Notes: generated from the sequence alone by a model not told the origin. 64,000 nt of DNA from Parahoeflea olei (GCF_001703635.1 NZ_LQZT01000034.1:331582-395581), one strand, 5' to 3'; counted from the first letter of the stretch, positions 28,998 to 37,703 are shown. Made by a program: numbers and translations.

Positions 28998-30101
28998 TCA
29001 AACCCTTTCGTATTCATACATCCGGTCGCGCCCGAAGGTCATGACGCCCGCTTCGCGGAACCGCGCGGGCACGCGTCCTGGCGCCAGCGGCGCTTCCACC
29101 GCCTCGCCCTCGATCCGTCCCTCGCCTTCGAACAGCACGATGCGGTCGACCATATCCTCGTCGAGAAAGGCGCGGGCCGTCTCCGCACCGCCCTCCACCA
29201 GCACGGTGGAGAGGCCGCGGGCGGCCAGATCCTCGAGCAGTTCGGGCAGCGCCACACGCTCCTTGTGCGCCTCGGAGGCAATGAACTCGACGCCGGCATC
29301 GCGCAACACGGCGCGCGCCGGATGGTCCTGGGCGGTGGCCGTGGCGATCCAGACCGGGACCGTGCGGGCGCCCGCCACCAGCCGTGCTGCGGGCGGCAGC
29401 CGCAACCCGGTATCGAGCACCAGGCGCACGGGCGACCGCTCTGCAAGTCCCGGAAGCCGGCAGGTCAGATCCGGATCGTCGTTGATGGCGGTGCCGACGC
29501 CGATCAGGATCACGTCGGACTGCGCGCGCAGGGCATGCACCTGGCGGCGCGTGACCTCGCCGGTGATCGGCACCTGCGCACCGTCGCGGCGACCGATCTT
29601 GCCATTGGCGGAGACGGCGAGCTTGAGCGTCACATGCACCCGGTTGGCGGTGCGGCGCATGAGATAGCCGGCAAGATCGCGCCGCGCGTCTTCGGCCAAA
29701 ACGCCGGTCTCGACTTCGATGCCGGCCGCCCTCAGGATCGCGTAGCCGCGTCCGGAGACGCGGTCGTCGGGATCGGTCGCCGCCGCCACCACGCGGGCGA
29801 CGCCGGCGGCCACGAGCGCATCGGCGCAGGGCGGCGTGCGGCCGTGATGGGCGCAGGGCTCCAGCGTGACATAGGCGGTGGCCCCGCGGGCGAGTTCGCC
29901 GGCATCCGCCAGCGCCTGCGGCTCGGCATGGGGGCGGCCGCCGATGGCGGTGACGCCGCGGCCGACGATCACCGGCCGGCCTTCGACTTCGCGCACGATC
30001 AGCGTTGCAACCGAAGGATTGGAGCCGGTGCGGCCCTCGTGCCAGCGCGCCAGGCGGATCGCGGCCGCCATGTAGCGGCGGTCCTCGGCGCTGACCGCCA
30101 T
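28998..30101 (-). CDS. ribD: bifunctional riboflavin deaminase/reductase
   Basis: A 367-residue enzyme catalysing two early steps of riboflavin synthesis. N-terminal deaminase domain with zinc ligands: PHAEPQAL (HAE) and EPCAHHGRTPPC, about residues 60-100. C-terminal reductase domain (about 150-365) with VHVTLKLAVSANGKIG, DVILIGVGTAINDDPDLTCR and VLVEGGAETARAF. It starts 4 bp after nrdR and ends 4 bp before ribE, so nrdR-ribD-ribE form one operon. Confidence 0.96.
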   Translation of the reverse strand: MAVSAEDRRYMAAAIRLARWHEGRTGSNPSVATLIVREVEGRPVIVGRGVTAIGGRPHAEPQALADAGELARGATAYVTLEPCAHHGRTPPCADALVAAGVARVVAAATDPDDRVSGRGYAILRAAGIEVETGVLAEDARRDLAGYLMRRTANRVHVTLKLAVSANGKIGRRDGAQVPITGEVTRRQVHALRAQSDVILIGVGTAINDDPDLTCRLPGLAERSPVRLVLDTGLRLPPAARLVAGARTVPVWIATATAQDHPARAVLRDAGVEFIASEAHKERVALPELLEDLAARGLSTVLVEGGAETARAFLDEDMVDRIVLFEGEGRIEGEAVEAPLAPGRVPARFREAGVMTFGRDRMYEYERV

Positions 30102-30105
30102 GGCC

Positions 30106-30588
30106 TCAGTTGTCCCCGACGGTGGTGTCGCCGGCAATCCGCGCGGTCAGTTCCGCGATGGTGCGCTCGAAATCCTCCGGCCCCGAGAAATCCCGGTAGA
30201 CCGAGGCGTAGCGCACGAAGCCGACATCATCGAGCGCCTTCAGCGCCTCGAGCACCAAGAGGCCGATTTCGTCGGTCGCGATCTCGGTTTCGCCCGAGCT
30301 CTCCAGCCGCCGGACGATGCCGGAGACCGCTCGGTCGATGCGTTCGGGATCGACCGGACGCTTCCGGAGCGCGATCTGGAACGACTTGGCGAGCTTGTCG
30401 CGGTCGAACGGCACCCGCCGGCCGGTCTTCTTCAACACCTGCAGGTCGCGCAGCTGGACACGCTCGAAGGTAGTGAAGCGGCCGCCGCAATCAGGGCAGA
30501 CGCGACGGCGGCGGATCGCGGCGCCATCCTCGGCCGGCCGCGAATCCTTCACCTGGCTGTCTTCCGAGCCGCAATAGGGACACCTCAT
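30106..30588 (-). CDS. nrdR: transcriptional repressor NrdR
   Basis: A 160-residue ATP/dATP-sensing repressor of ribonucleotide reductase genes. The zinc ribbon ([17 protein letters not shown] ... [17 protein letters not shown], two CxxC pairs) is followed by the ATP-cone domain ([20 protein letters not shown] and [14 protein letters not shown]). Its ATG overlaps the stop of the upstream NYN gene (ATGA, 30585-30588), so the inserted upstream gene is coupled with it. It is followed directly by ribD. Confidence 0.97.
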   Translation of the reverse strand: MRCPYCGSEDSQVKDSRPAEDGAAIRRRRVCPDCGGRFTTFERVQLRDLQVLKKTGRRVPFDRDKLAKSFQIALRKRPVDPERIDRAVSGIVRRLESSGETEIATDEIGLLVLEALKALDDVGFVRYASVYRDFSGPEDFERTIAELTARIAGDTTVGDN

Positions 30589-31472
30589 TCGGAACCATCC
30601 TTCAAGGAAGTCTCGCTTCCATCAATTCGCACTTTCAATTCCTTTTGAAACGCGGCACGCATATGCCGCTTCTCGGATGCTTCCAATACCCTTCCCAGGG
30701 CCTGCCTGCAAATCCCCAACAATCTTCGGTCGATATCGGGCGGAACACCTCGATTGCCTTCCGCCCAATAGGTGCCGACAGCGATCACGTCCGTCGGCTC
30801 CAAACGCCGGGCACTGTCGCGCGCTGCTGTCGAAATGGAGGCCAGAATATCGTCAGAACCGGCCTCAACCGCCTCAGGAGACGGTATTGAACCGGGAGCT
30901 TCGATGGCTGGTCGAATTGTCATGAAGGGATCAACCACCGCCCGCGACCATTCCTTTGTCGTATCGGCCTCCTGCAACAGTTGAGGCGATTGCGAGCCGC
31001 GCGCCGGGTGAATGCCCAGAAGGTGGACCCGGACCCCGTGATTCTGAGCGATCTGGACGCCAATGCGCAAATCCTCATCGCCTGCCAGCAACAAGGCGTC
31101 GGAAATCGACTTGAGGCGCGCAAGCTCTATGAGGTCGGTCACGATAAGTGAATCGACGCCTTTCTGCTGTCCTTGACTGTTGACGAAGCCGAGACGCAGC
31201 TTCACGTCATCCAAAGCAGCCAATCGCGCCTGGTCGGATGTGGGAAGACTTCCGCCGATCGCGCCATCATACCAGTATATCCGCAGCAGTTCGCGTTGCG
31301 GTGCGCATTCCCGGGCAACCGCCTTCAAGGCAGCCAGAGCCGCGCCGGGGTCGATCTGCACGGACGCACGCGGCTGCTTCGCGCCGGCAATCACGGCACT
31401 CCCCTGGGCAAACAAATAGCCCGCGTCAACAAAGATCGCGATCCTCTGAATGGCGCGCCCCCGAAATAGCAA
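30585..31472 (-). CDS. NYN-domain protein (predicted RNase), inserted between glyA and nrdR
   Basis: About 295 residues. The N-terminal NYN/PIN-like domain is clear: [15 protein letters not shown] with the first aspartate, [16 protein letters not shown], and [19 protein letters not shown], giving the acidic metal-binding residues of this nuclease fold; the end of the domain is [13 protein letters not shown]. The C-terminal half has no named domain. Members are thought to cut RNA. The start is uncertain: no ATG precedes the domain, and the best candidates are TTG 31472 or GTG 31526, which overlap a hairpin at 31471-31492. The ATGA overlap with nrdR suggests coupling. Confidence 0.72.
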   Translation of the reverse strand: MLFRGRAIQRIAIFVDAGYLFAQGSAVIAGAKQPRASVQIDPGAALAALKAVARECAPQRELLRIYWYDGAIGGSLPTSDQARLAALDDVKLRLGFVNSQGQQKGVDSLIVTDLIELARLKSISDALLLAGDEDLRIGVQIAQNHGVRVHLLGIHPARGSQSPQLLQEADTTKEWSRAVVDPFMTIRPAIEAPGSIPSPEAVEAGSDDILASISTAARDSARRLEPTDVIAVGTYWAEGNRGVPPDIDRRLLGICRQALGRVLEASEKRHMRAAFQKELKVRIDGSETSLKDGSE

Positions 31473-31492
31473 GGGCTCCCGCAGGAGCCCTT
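31471..31492. terminator. GC-rich hairpin between glyA and the NYN gene
   Basis: A 9-bp stem AAGGGCTCC / GGAGCCCTT with a CGCA loop. On the plus strand TTTT follows directly, and on the minus strand the tail is TTGCTATTT. It may stop glyA transcription weakly, which would leave the NYN gene to read-through or to a promoter I cannot place. Confidence 0.5.
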
Positions 31493-31620
31493 TTATGCTG
31501 GTCGCCCATAAGTCTAACGGACGCACCAGAATGGTCTATATATGGCACAACCAATGCTGTCCGACAAGGTCTCGCCGCAGCTGCGACGCGAGCCTGCAGA
31601 CGGCGGAAACGGTTCGTGCG

Positions 31621-32934
31621 CTACCCGAGATAGGGGTAGAGCGGGAACCGGTCGGTGAGCGAAACCACCTTGGCCTTGACCGCGGCTTCGACGGCGGCGT
31701 TGCCCTCCTCGGAATTGGCAACCTTGAGGCCGTCGAGCACTTCGGCGATCAGATTGCCGATCTCGGTGAACTCGTCGGCGCCAAAGCCGCGGGTGGTGCC
31801 GGCGGGCGTGCCGAGGCGGATGCCCGAGGTCACGAAGGGCTTTTCCGGGTCGAACGGAATGCCGTTCTTGTTGCAGGTGATGTTGGCGCGGCCGAGCGCG
31901 GCCTCGGCCTTCTTGCCGGTGGCGTTCTTGGGACGCAGGTCGACCAGCATCAGGTGGTTGTCGGTGCCGCCCGAGACGATGTCGAGGCCGGTGGCCTTGA
32001 GGCTTGCGGCCAGCGTCTTGGCATTGTCGGCAACCGCCTGGGCGTAGGCCTTGAATTCGGGCTGCAGCGCTTCGCCGAAGGCCACGGCCTTGGCGGCGAT
32101 GACATGCATCAGCGGCCCGCCCTGCAGGCCCGGGAAGACGGCCGAGTTGAACTTCTTGGCGAGCGCCTCGTCATTGGTCAGGATCATGCCGCCGCGCGGG
32201 CCGCGCAGCGATTTGTGGGTGGTCGTGGTGCAGACATGGGCGTGCGGGATCGGCGAGGGATGCACGCCGCCCGCCACGAGGCCTGCGATATGGGCCATGT
32301 CGACCATCAGGTAGGCGCCGACCGCATCGGCGATCTCGCGGAAGCGCTTCCAGTCCCAGATGCGCGAATAGGCGGTGCCGCCGGCGAGGATCAGCTTGGG
32401 CTTGGTTTCATGCGCCTTCTTCTCGATCTCGTCCATGTCGAGCAGGTGGTCGTCCTCGCGCACGCCGTAGGAGACGACGTTGAACCACTTGCCGCTCATG
32501 TTGACGGGCGAGCCGTGGGTCAGGTGGCCGCCGGAATTGAGGTCGAGGCCCATGAAGGTGTCGCCCGGCTCGAGCAGCGCCAGGAACACCGCCTGGTTCA
32601 TCTGGCTGCCGGAATTGGGCTGGACATTGGCGAAGTTGCAGCCGAACAGCTTCTTGGCGCGTTCGATCGCCAGCTCCTCGGCGATATCCACGAACTGGCA
32701 GCCGCCATAATAGCGCTTGCCCGGATAGCCCTCGGCATATTTGTTGGTCATGATCGAGCCCTGCGCCTCGAGCACGGCGCGCGAGACGATGTTCTCCGAC
32801 GCGATCAGCTCGATTTCATGGCGCTGGCGGCCGAGTTCGCTCTCGATCGAGCCAAAGATTTCCGGATCGGCTTCGGCGAGCGGGCGATTGAAGAAGGCAT
32901 CCGCGAGGCGGTCGGCGGAAGGCGCGTTGGACAT
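31621..32934 (-). CDS. glyA: serine hydroxymethyltransferase
   Basis: A 437-residue PLP enzyme that interconverts serine and glycine with tetrahydrofolate, the main source of one-carbon units. Signatures: [57 protein letters not shown] and the PLP-lysine motif [14 protein letters not shown] (Lys near residue 240). ATG 32934 has AAGGA 9 nt upstream. In rhizobia glyA directly precedes nrdR-ribD; here a NYN gene lies between. Confidence 0.97.
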   Translation of the reverse strand: MSNAPSADRLADAFFNRPLAEADPEIFGSIESELGRQRHEIELIASENIVSRAVLEAQGSIMTNKYAEGYPGKRYYGGCQFVDIAEELAIERAKKLFGCNFANVQPNSGSQMNQAVFLALLEPGDTFMGLDLNSGGHLTHGSPVNMSGKWFNVVSYGVREDDHLLDMDEIEKKAHETKPKLILAGGTAYSRIWDWKRFREIADAVGAYLMVDMAHIAGLVAGGVHPSPIPHAHVCTTTTHKSLRGPRGGMILTNDEALAKKFNSAVFPGLQGGPLMHVIAAKAVAFGEALQPEFKAYAQAVADNAKTLAASLKATGLDIVSGGTDNHLMLVDLRPKNATGKKAEAALGRANITCNKNGIPFDPEKPFVTSGIRLGTPAGTTRGFGADEFTEIGNLIAEVLDGLKVANSEEGNAAVEAAVKAKVVSLTDRFPLYPYLG

Positions 32935-33307
32935 GTTCCAGGTTCCTTGTTTGGCTCGGGTCTGACACTGCGCCTGCGCGAGGTCGGCGGCGCTCCGCAT
33001 GGCGGGGCGAATCCGGATCGAAGGCCTGGTTCGCCCCGGATGCGGCTATTTACCCATGTCGCATGGCAAGGGCAATATCCGCCGGCCCGATTGCGTCATT
33101 CAAGCGCGCAAAACAAAAGGCCAGACGCAGCATGCAAAAAGCCGCCCCCGAAGGAACGGCTTTGGATCTCGGCACGATCGGTGGGTTCCCGGACGGCATC
33201 GCAGCACCCCGCTTGCCGGTTCTTCCGGCGTTTTCGCATCCGGCGCAGGCAACCAAGTTCCGGCGCAACCGTTCATCCTTGACCACCCGATAGACAAGGA
33301 GACATTC
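32935..33307. other. 373-bp divergent intergenic region (glyA / proteasome-like gene)
   Basis: No credible gene. It holds the divergent promoters of glyA and of the proteasome-like gene. A small inverted repeat AAAGCCG (33138-33144) / CGGCTTT (33157-33163) lies in the middle; its role is unknown. No known riboswitch was recognised. Confidence 0.35.
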
Positions 33308-34003
33308 ATGACCGTCGTGCTGGCCACCGTTTGCAAGGATGGAGTTGTTCTGGGATCGGACTCCCAGATCACCGACAAGGGGCGCGGCATGACCTACCCC
33401 GCCGAGAAGATTCACCCGCTGGGCGAGCGGGCCGCCTGGGGCGGCAGCGGCGCGCGCGCGGTGCTCCACGACGTGAGACACGCCTTCAACGAGAACTCGG
33501 CTGCCATCCTGGAAGCGCCCGATATCGGCCGGGCGATCCAGGAGCAGGTGCTGCCGATCATGCGCCACCATTACGACACCTTCATCGCCGACGTGCCGGG
33601 CGAGGAAGGCGGCGGCACGCCGTCGGCTTACGTGATGGCGTCGGGCTGGCGCGACGGACAGCCCTGGATCATCGAGATCACGCCCTCGGGCATGATCGGC
33701 CATTACGGCGATCTCGGCTTCCATGCGATCGGCAGCGGCGCACCGATGGCCCAGCAGGCAGGATCGCTGCTCTCCCACTTCCACCTCGCCGAACGCTCGG
33801 TCCGCTTCGGCTGTGCGGCGGTACTCCGCGTGCTCAAAGCCCTCGACCTGACATCATCGAGCGTCGGCGAACCCTTCAGCCTCTGCCGCATCGACAAGGA
33901 CGGCGCCCATCACCTCAGCGACAAGGACATCGAGACGGTGAACAAGGACGTGAAGAAGTGGGAGGACGCCGAGCAGCGGGTGATCGGCGAGGTGTTTGAC
34001 TGA
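33308..34003 (+). CDS. proteasome-fold Ntn-hydrolase (20S beta-subunit-like), stand-alone
   Basis: A 231-residue protein with a 20S-proteasome beta-like N-terminus. If the first Met is removed the sequence begins TVVLATVCKDGVVLGSDSQI, and in that numbering Thr1, Asp17 and Lys33 (in YPAEKI) fall exactly at the catalytic positions of active proteasome beta subunits. Further on, EEGGGTPSAYVMASGW and ITPSGMIGHYGDLGFHAIGSG follow the fold's later strands. It is neither HslV (no ATPase partner hslU nearby, different sequence) nor clearly Anbu. ATG 33308 has an excellent AAGGAGA 6 nt upstream. It is probably an orphan N-terminal-threonine hydrolase or peptidase of unknown substrate. Confidence 0.78.
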   Translation: MTVVLATVCKDGVVLGSDSQITDKGRGMTYPAEKIHPLGERAAWGGSGARAVLHDVRHAFNENSAAILEAPDIGRAIQEQVLPIMRHHYDTFIADVPGEEGGGTPSAYVMASGWRDGQPWIIEITPSGMIGHYGDLGFHAIGSGAPMAQQAGSLLSHFHLAERSVRFGCAAVLRVLKALDLTSSSVGEPFSLCRIDKDGAHHLSDKDIETVNKDVKKWEDAEQRVIGEVFD

Positions 34004-34041
34004 TTGGGCACAAAGTCGCCGATTCGGGCTGGTCATGGCCG

Positions 34042-34089
34042 CCCGGTGTGATCGTTTCCCCCCGATAGCGATCACTCTTTCACACCGGG
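34042..34089. repeat. nested inverted repeats, mutually exclusive hairpins
   Basis: Outer arms CCCGGTGTGA (34042-34051) / TCACACCGGG (34080-34089), perfect over 10 bp; inner arms GTGATCG (34048-34054) / CGATCAC (34069-34075), perfect over 7 bp. The left arms overlap in GTGA, so only one hairpin can form at a time. It lies 39 bp after the proteasome-like gene. It could be a terminator or a regulatory switch; there is no strong U-tract. Confidence 0.6.
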
Positions 34090-34228
34090 GCCGGATTTGG
34101 CTGTTGGGCGGCGGGCGCCGCTTCGCCGCATGGCGCCACACCGGAGCCTTTGCGGAGGAAGCGGTGCTTCGGGTGTCATCAGCCGGCCCCTCTTTATCGA
34201 GGCCTCAATCGTGACCCAAGGGCCTCAA

Positions 34229-34999
34229 TCAGTGGCTCAAGGCAATGCCGCGGGCCTTGCATTCCTTGATCAGGGAGCGTGAACTCGCGGCCAGGTCTTG
34301 GGCAAAATTGAGCTTCTGCCTGTCATCGTCCAGAAAGTCCCGGTCGAAATTTTTCGTCAGGTGGACCGATACATAGGTCTGCTGGTCGAATTCTTCCTCG
34401 CTGAAGTACCAGCTCTCCTTGTAGCCCGCAATTTGCGTGAAGCGGCTCATCGCCCAGTCCAGTTGACCCTTGAGGCGTTCGAGATCGGCCTCCGACTGGG
34501 CCGGAAAATAATAGGAAACGGTCAGTTCCCACACGTTCACCTGAACCCGCAACGTCAACCGCTCCGACAGCGCATTGACGGTATAAAGGGCCGAATTGTC
34601 GCCGGAGATTTTCTTGATGGCGATCGTGGTGGGAGAGTTCGCCAGATCCTTCCTGATCCGCCCGCCGCTTGTCTTTGCCTTTTTCCAGTCCGCAGCTGCG
34701 GGCTTCGGGAAGTCGATGAACAACAGGACCCTCGGGATCACGCGGCAGAGAAACGTGTTGGTCTTCTGCCGCAGCCCGGCAACGCCGGCATCCCTGGAGG
34801 AGTAGAAGATGACCAGCACGAAGGCCAGGCCGGATGCTGATACCTGTGCAAGAGACATGGCCACAAGCACCCACGTGTCCTTGTCCGTGTCCAGATAGGA
34901 CCACGTGACAAAAAGGGACATCACCAAAGTGACGGCAAGGGCGCCAATGGAGAGGATACGCACCCAGATGGGCGTATAGATGAAATTCTTGTGTTCCAT
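34229..34999 (-). CDS. hypothetical two-TM membrane protein (accessory)
   Basis: About 256 residues: cytosolic start MEHKNFIYTPIWVR, TM1 about 14-34 (ILSIGALAVTLVMSLFVTW), a short loop with DTDKDT, TM2 about 42-64 (VAMSLAQVSASGLAFVLVIFY), then a 190-residue soluble domain with beta-rich segments (TLRVQVNVWELTVSYYF) and a helical end. No known domain was recognised. GC content is visibly lower than in neighbouring genes, and there is no operon partner, so it is probably acquired. The start is uncertain among ATG 34999, ATG 35008 and GTG 35062. Confidence 0.6.
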   Translation of the reverse strand: MEHKNFIYTPIWVRILSIGALAVTLVMSLFVTWSYLDTDKDTWVLVAMSLAQVSASGLAFVLVIFYSSRDAGVAGLRQKTNTFLCRVIPRVLLFIDFPKPAAADWKKAKTSGGRIRKDLANSPTTIAIKKISGDNSALYTVNALSERLTLRVQVNVWELTVSYYFPAQSEADLERLKGQLDWAMSRFTQIAGYKESWYFSEEEFDQQTYVSVHLTKNFDRDFLDDDRQKLNFAQDLAASSRSLIKECKARGIALSH

Positions 35000-35206
35000 G
35001 TCCCGCATCCGCAGCTGATTGCAATCAATTCGGTTCGAGCTCTCGGCGCTCACCCTGAACACTCGTTTTCCTAAAATCTTTCAAGCGATTGTCAAAACTT
35101 TTCGCCGCATAGCCAGCGACGACCCTAAAGGGGCTTCCCTTCAGGCCAGCTGCCGCCAAGGCGGCCGAGCAAAGCTGCGTATCTGCCACCACCCGTTCCC
35201 AAAATG

Positions 35207-35234
35207 CAAAAAGCCCCGGACACCAGGGCTTTTC
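35207..35234 (-). terminator. rho-independent terminator after the L,D-transpeptidase gene
   Basis: On the minus strand: AAAAGCCC, a loop of about 9 nt, GGGCTTTTT and further T. It lies about 50 bp after the transpeptidase stop codon. Confidence 0.75.
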
Positions 35235-35284
35235 ATGTTCTTCGCACAGCAGACCTTGCGCTAGTGGCGGCCGTACCGTGGCGG

Positions 35285-36553
35285 TTAGCGCAGCGCCAGC
35301 TCGTCGACGCCGTCGCGCTGGTAGACATCGTCGCGGAACTGCACGACGCCGTCCTCCGAGGCCCAGGCGGTGAAATAGGTGAAATAGACCGGCACCGGAT
35401 CGGCAAGCTCGATGACGGTGTTTTCCCGCGAGGCGATCACCGCCTCCATCCGCTGGCGGTCCCAGCCCGGGGTGTCGCGCAGCAGCCAGGTGTTCAGGTC
35501 GCGCACGTTCTGCACGCGCACGCAGCCCGAGGATTCGAACCGCATCAACTGGTTGAACACGCCCTGCTGCGGCGTGTCGTGCATGTAGACCGCGTGCGGG
35601 TTGTGGAAGTTGATCTTGGTCGAGGACATGGCGTTGCCCTTGCCCGGATCCTGCCGGAACATCAGGTCCGGCGCCTTTTCGGCGTTCCAGTCGACGGTCT
35701 CGGGCGCCACCTCGTTGCCCTTGCCGTCGAACAGGCGGATGCTGTTGCGCGTGAGGTAGGTCGGGTCCTTGCGCATCACCGGCATGATGTCCTTCTCGAT
35801 GATCGAGCGCGGCGAGGTCCAGTAGGGATTGAGGATGATCTCGTGGATCTTCGAGTTCAGGATCGGCGTCTGGCGGTCGATCTTGCCGACGATCGCCGTG
35901 TGGCGCAGCACCACGCTGCCGTTCTCGACCGCCTCGATCTGGGCGGCGGGAATATTGACCATCACATAGCGGTCGCCCAGGAAACCCGACATCGAGCGCA
36001 GCCGCACCAGATTGGTTTCGAGCTGGCCCAGCCGGACATCGGCCGAGACGTTGAGCGCCTGGTAGGAATAGCTGCCGAGCACGCCGTCCGGCGGCAGGCC
36101 GTGGCGGGCCTGGAATTTCTTCACCGCGCCGTCGACATAGGAATCGAATTCGTTCGACAGGCCGGCATTGCGGTCGAGGTCACCGGAGGCCATCAGCCGC
36201 TGGCGCAGAATCCGCACCTCAGGCTCGGACACGCCCATCCTGAGCTTCTTGGTGGCGGGCACGACGGGCCAGCCGCCGCGGGAGACCAGATCCTGGTACT
36301 CGAAGATCGCGCGTTCGACGAAGCCGATGGTGTCGGCGCTGGCAATCGGATGGCGCGTCTGGGTCTGGGCCACGGAGCGCGAGCTTTTGGCGTCGAACTG
36401 GTCGTCCCAGCTGCCGCGCTGCGGCGACAGGATGATATCCTGGATGGCCGATTGCGCGTGGGCCGGCACCGCCATCAGCGCAGCCGCCATGCCCGCAGCC
36501 CCGCTCATGAACCGGCGGCGTGAAACTTTGTCTATCCCGGTTGGCTTTGTCAT
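35285..36553 (-). CDS. L,D-transpeptidase with Tat signal (LdtR-controlled type)
   Basis: A 422-residue periplasmic enzyme that forms 3-3 cross-links or attaches proteins to peptidoglycan. Tat-type signal SRRRFMSGAAG (11-21) with AHA cleavage site near 33; peptidoglycan-binding-like domain about 112-170 (LRQRLMASGDL ... FQARHGLPPDGVLG); YkuD catalytic domain about 193-385 with His325 in YMHD and Cys344 in FESSGCVRVQN. The large insert between strands is like that of YcbB-type enzymes. ATG 36553. In Liberibacter and Sinorhizobium the MarR-type LdtR, encoded next to it as here, controls this gene. Confidence 0.93.
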   Translation of the reverse strand: MTKPTGIDKVSRRRFMSGAAGMAAALMAVPAHAQSAIQDIILSPQRGSWDDQFDAKSSRSVAQTQTRHPIASADTIGFVERAIFEYQDLVSRGGWPVVPATKKLRMGVSEPEVRILRQRLMASGDLDRNAGLSNEFDSYVDGAVKKFQARHGLPPDGVLGSYSYQALNVSADVRLGQLETNLVRLRSMSGFLGDRYVMVNIPAAQIEAVENGSVVLRHTAIVGKIDRQTPILNSKIHEIILNPYWTSPRSIIEKDIMPVMRKDPTYLTRNSIRLFDGKGNEVAPETVDWNAEKAPDLMFRQDPGKGNAMSSTKINFHNPHAVYMHDTPQQGVFNQLMRFESSGCVRVQNVRDLNTWLLRDTPGWDRQRMEAVIASRENTVIELADPVPVYFTYFTAWASEDGVVQFRDDVYQRDGVDELALR

Positions 36554-36609
36554 GCGTAATCCACCATGCATTCTTGTCTGACATCGGCACTGCCCAGACA
36601 GCTACCACG

Positions 36610-36627
36610 CCAATGTTAAAATATTGG
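36610..36627. promoter_or_regulatory. candidate LdtR operator in the L,D-transpeptidase promoter
   Basis: Near-perfect 18-bp palindrome CCAATGTTAAAATATTGG (8 of 9 pairs allowing the central AA; one further G/T mismatch), centred about 65 bp upstream of the transpeptidase start. It shares the core TTAAAAT with the palindrome in the ldtR promoter. Function inferred. Confidence 0.5.
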
Positions 36628-36654
36628 GACCGGCTCCGGTCCTTCAAGCCTTAC

Positions 36655-36670
36655 GCATTACTTTTAATGC
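36655..36670. promoter_or_regulatory. second palindrome in the L,D-transpeptidase upstream region
   Basis: Perfect 6-bp arms GCATTA / TAATGC separated by CTTT, about 110 bp upstream of the start. It may be another operator half-set or part of the promoter. Sequence-only evidence. Confidence 0.4.
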
Positions 36671-36995
36671 CGGCACCGAAGCAAGGACCGCAACGCTAAC
36701 GGCGTCCCTGCCCGGCCGCCAGCCCGGTCAAGAGTTTCAAGACCGCACCAGATGCCGGAAAAATCCGCTGGCCCCGCACCTGACAATTTCCCTTCGGGCT
36801 TACACCACTCGCTTTCACGGCAATATGGCTAATTCATGGTCCGCCGCGCGAGATCCACGCCGCGCGGGTGCCCGCTCGCACCAGCGCTTGGCCGTCATCG
36901 GCCGGCTCGGACGGAGGCTCGCCGGGCACGACCCGGCGGCCTGCCCCCCTCACCCATCCCGGACACATTCAAAACACTGTGCCGTTTCGAAGCAC
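36671..36995. other. intergenic region between the transpeptidase promoter and the ldtR terminator
   Basis: About 325 bp of GC-rich sequence with no coding pattern on either strand that I would defend, and no RNA gene recognised. Confidence 0.4.
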
Positions 36996-37027
36996 GAAAA
37001 AGGCGGCGGGGCCGAAGCCCGCCGCCT
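36996..37027 (-). terminator. rho-independent terminator after ldtR
   Basis: Perfect 10-bp stem AGGCGGCGGG (37001-37010) / CCCGCCGCCT (37018-37027), 7-nt loop; on the minus strand TTTTT follows. CTTTT on the other side means it may also work on the plus strand. It lies 28 bp after the ldtR stop. Confidence 0.88.
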
Positions 37028-37054
37028 CTTTTGACGTACCGGATGCCCCGGAGA

Positions 37055-37579
37055 TCAGAGCCGGTAGAGGATCTGGTCGTTCCAGAACCGGTCCAGGCGC
37101 TGCATCAGCTTGTTGAGTTCCTCGAACTCGCTGGCGCCGATGCCGCCGACCTTGGCGATCGAATTGATGTGGCGGTCATAGAGTGCTGCCACGGTTTCGG
37201 CGATCTCGGCGCCGTGCTCGGTCAGGCTGATGCGCACCGCGCGGCGATCGACCCGCGAGCGCTGGTGGTTGATATAGCCCAGATCGACCAGCTTCTTGAG
37301 ATTGTAGGACACGTTCGAGCCGAGATAGTAGCCGCGGCTGCGCAGTTCGCCGGCCGTCAGCTCGGAATTGCCGATATTGAACAGAAGCAGGGCCTGGACG
37401 GCGTTGATGTCGGTGCGGTTGGCGCGGTCGAACTCGTCCTTGATGACGTCGAGCAGGCGGCGGTGAAGCCGTTCGACCAGCTGCAGGGATTCGAGGTACA
37501 GGTCGCGCAGGCCGTCTGCATCGTCGTCAGCCGGGGCGGAGTTACGGGCGGATGCAACCGCGGAATGTGTATAAGCCAT
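37055..37579 (-). CDS. ldtR: MarR-family regulator LdtR
   Basis: A 174-residue winged-helix regulator. The sequence (RLHRRLLDVIKDEFDRANR, ALLLFNIGNSELTAGELRSR, GYYLGSNVSYNLKKLVDLGYI and SRVDRRAVRISLTEHG) closely matches LdtR, a MarR protein conserved in Rhizobiales and first studied in Liberibacter, where it controls the neighbouring L,D-transpeptidase gene and osmotic tolerance. ATG 37579 has GAGG about 10 nt upstream. It is followed by a strong terminator and then the transpeptidase gene on the same strand. Confidence 0.92.
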   Translation of the reverse strand: MAYTHSAVASARNSAPADDDADGLRDLYLESLQLVERLHRRLLDVIKDEFDRANRTDINAVQALLLFNIGNSELTAGELRSRGYYLGSNVSYNLKKLVDLGYINHQRSRVDRRAVRISLTEHGAEIAETVAALYDRHINSIAKVGGIGASEFEELNKLMQRLDRFWNDQILYRL

Positions 37580-37654
37580 GATGACTGCCTCACTGTTGGT
37601 TGTGGCGAGTTATTTCCCGCCTTGAGACAGACCCTATCGAATACGCCTAAAACT

Positions 37655-37669
37655 CTACTTAAAATGTAG
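37655..37669. promoter_or_regulatory. candidate LdtR operator in the ldtR promoter
   Basis: Inverted repeat CTAC-TTAAAAT-GTAG centred 83 bp upstream of the ldtR ATG. The TTAAAAT core is the same as in the palindrome before the transpeptidase gene, which fits autoregulation. Confidence 0.5.
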
Positions 37670-37703
37670 GCTTAACAGCATGTTACCGGAAGCCGACCGG
37701 CAA

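Noticed and set aside
27048..30473. A 1141-codon plus-strand frame through the polymerase, ribE and ribD
   Set aside because: It crosses real genes on both strands and encodes only Arg/Ala/Pro-rich filler; no ribosome site or domain.
32935..33307. Riboswitch upstream of glyA
   Set aside because: The only visible pairing is a 7-bp inverted repeat; no glycine or SAM riboswitch core could be recognised.
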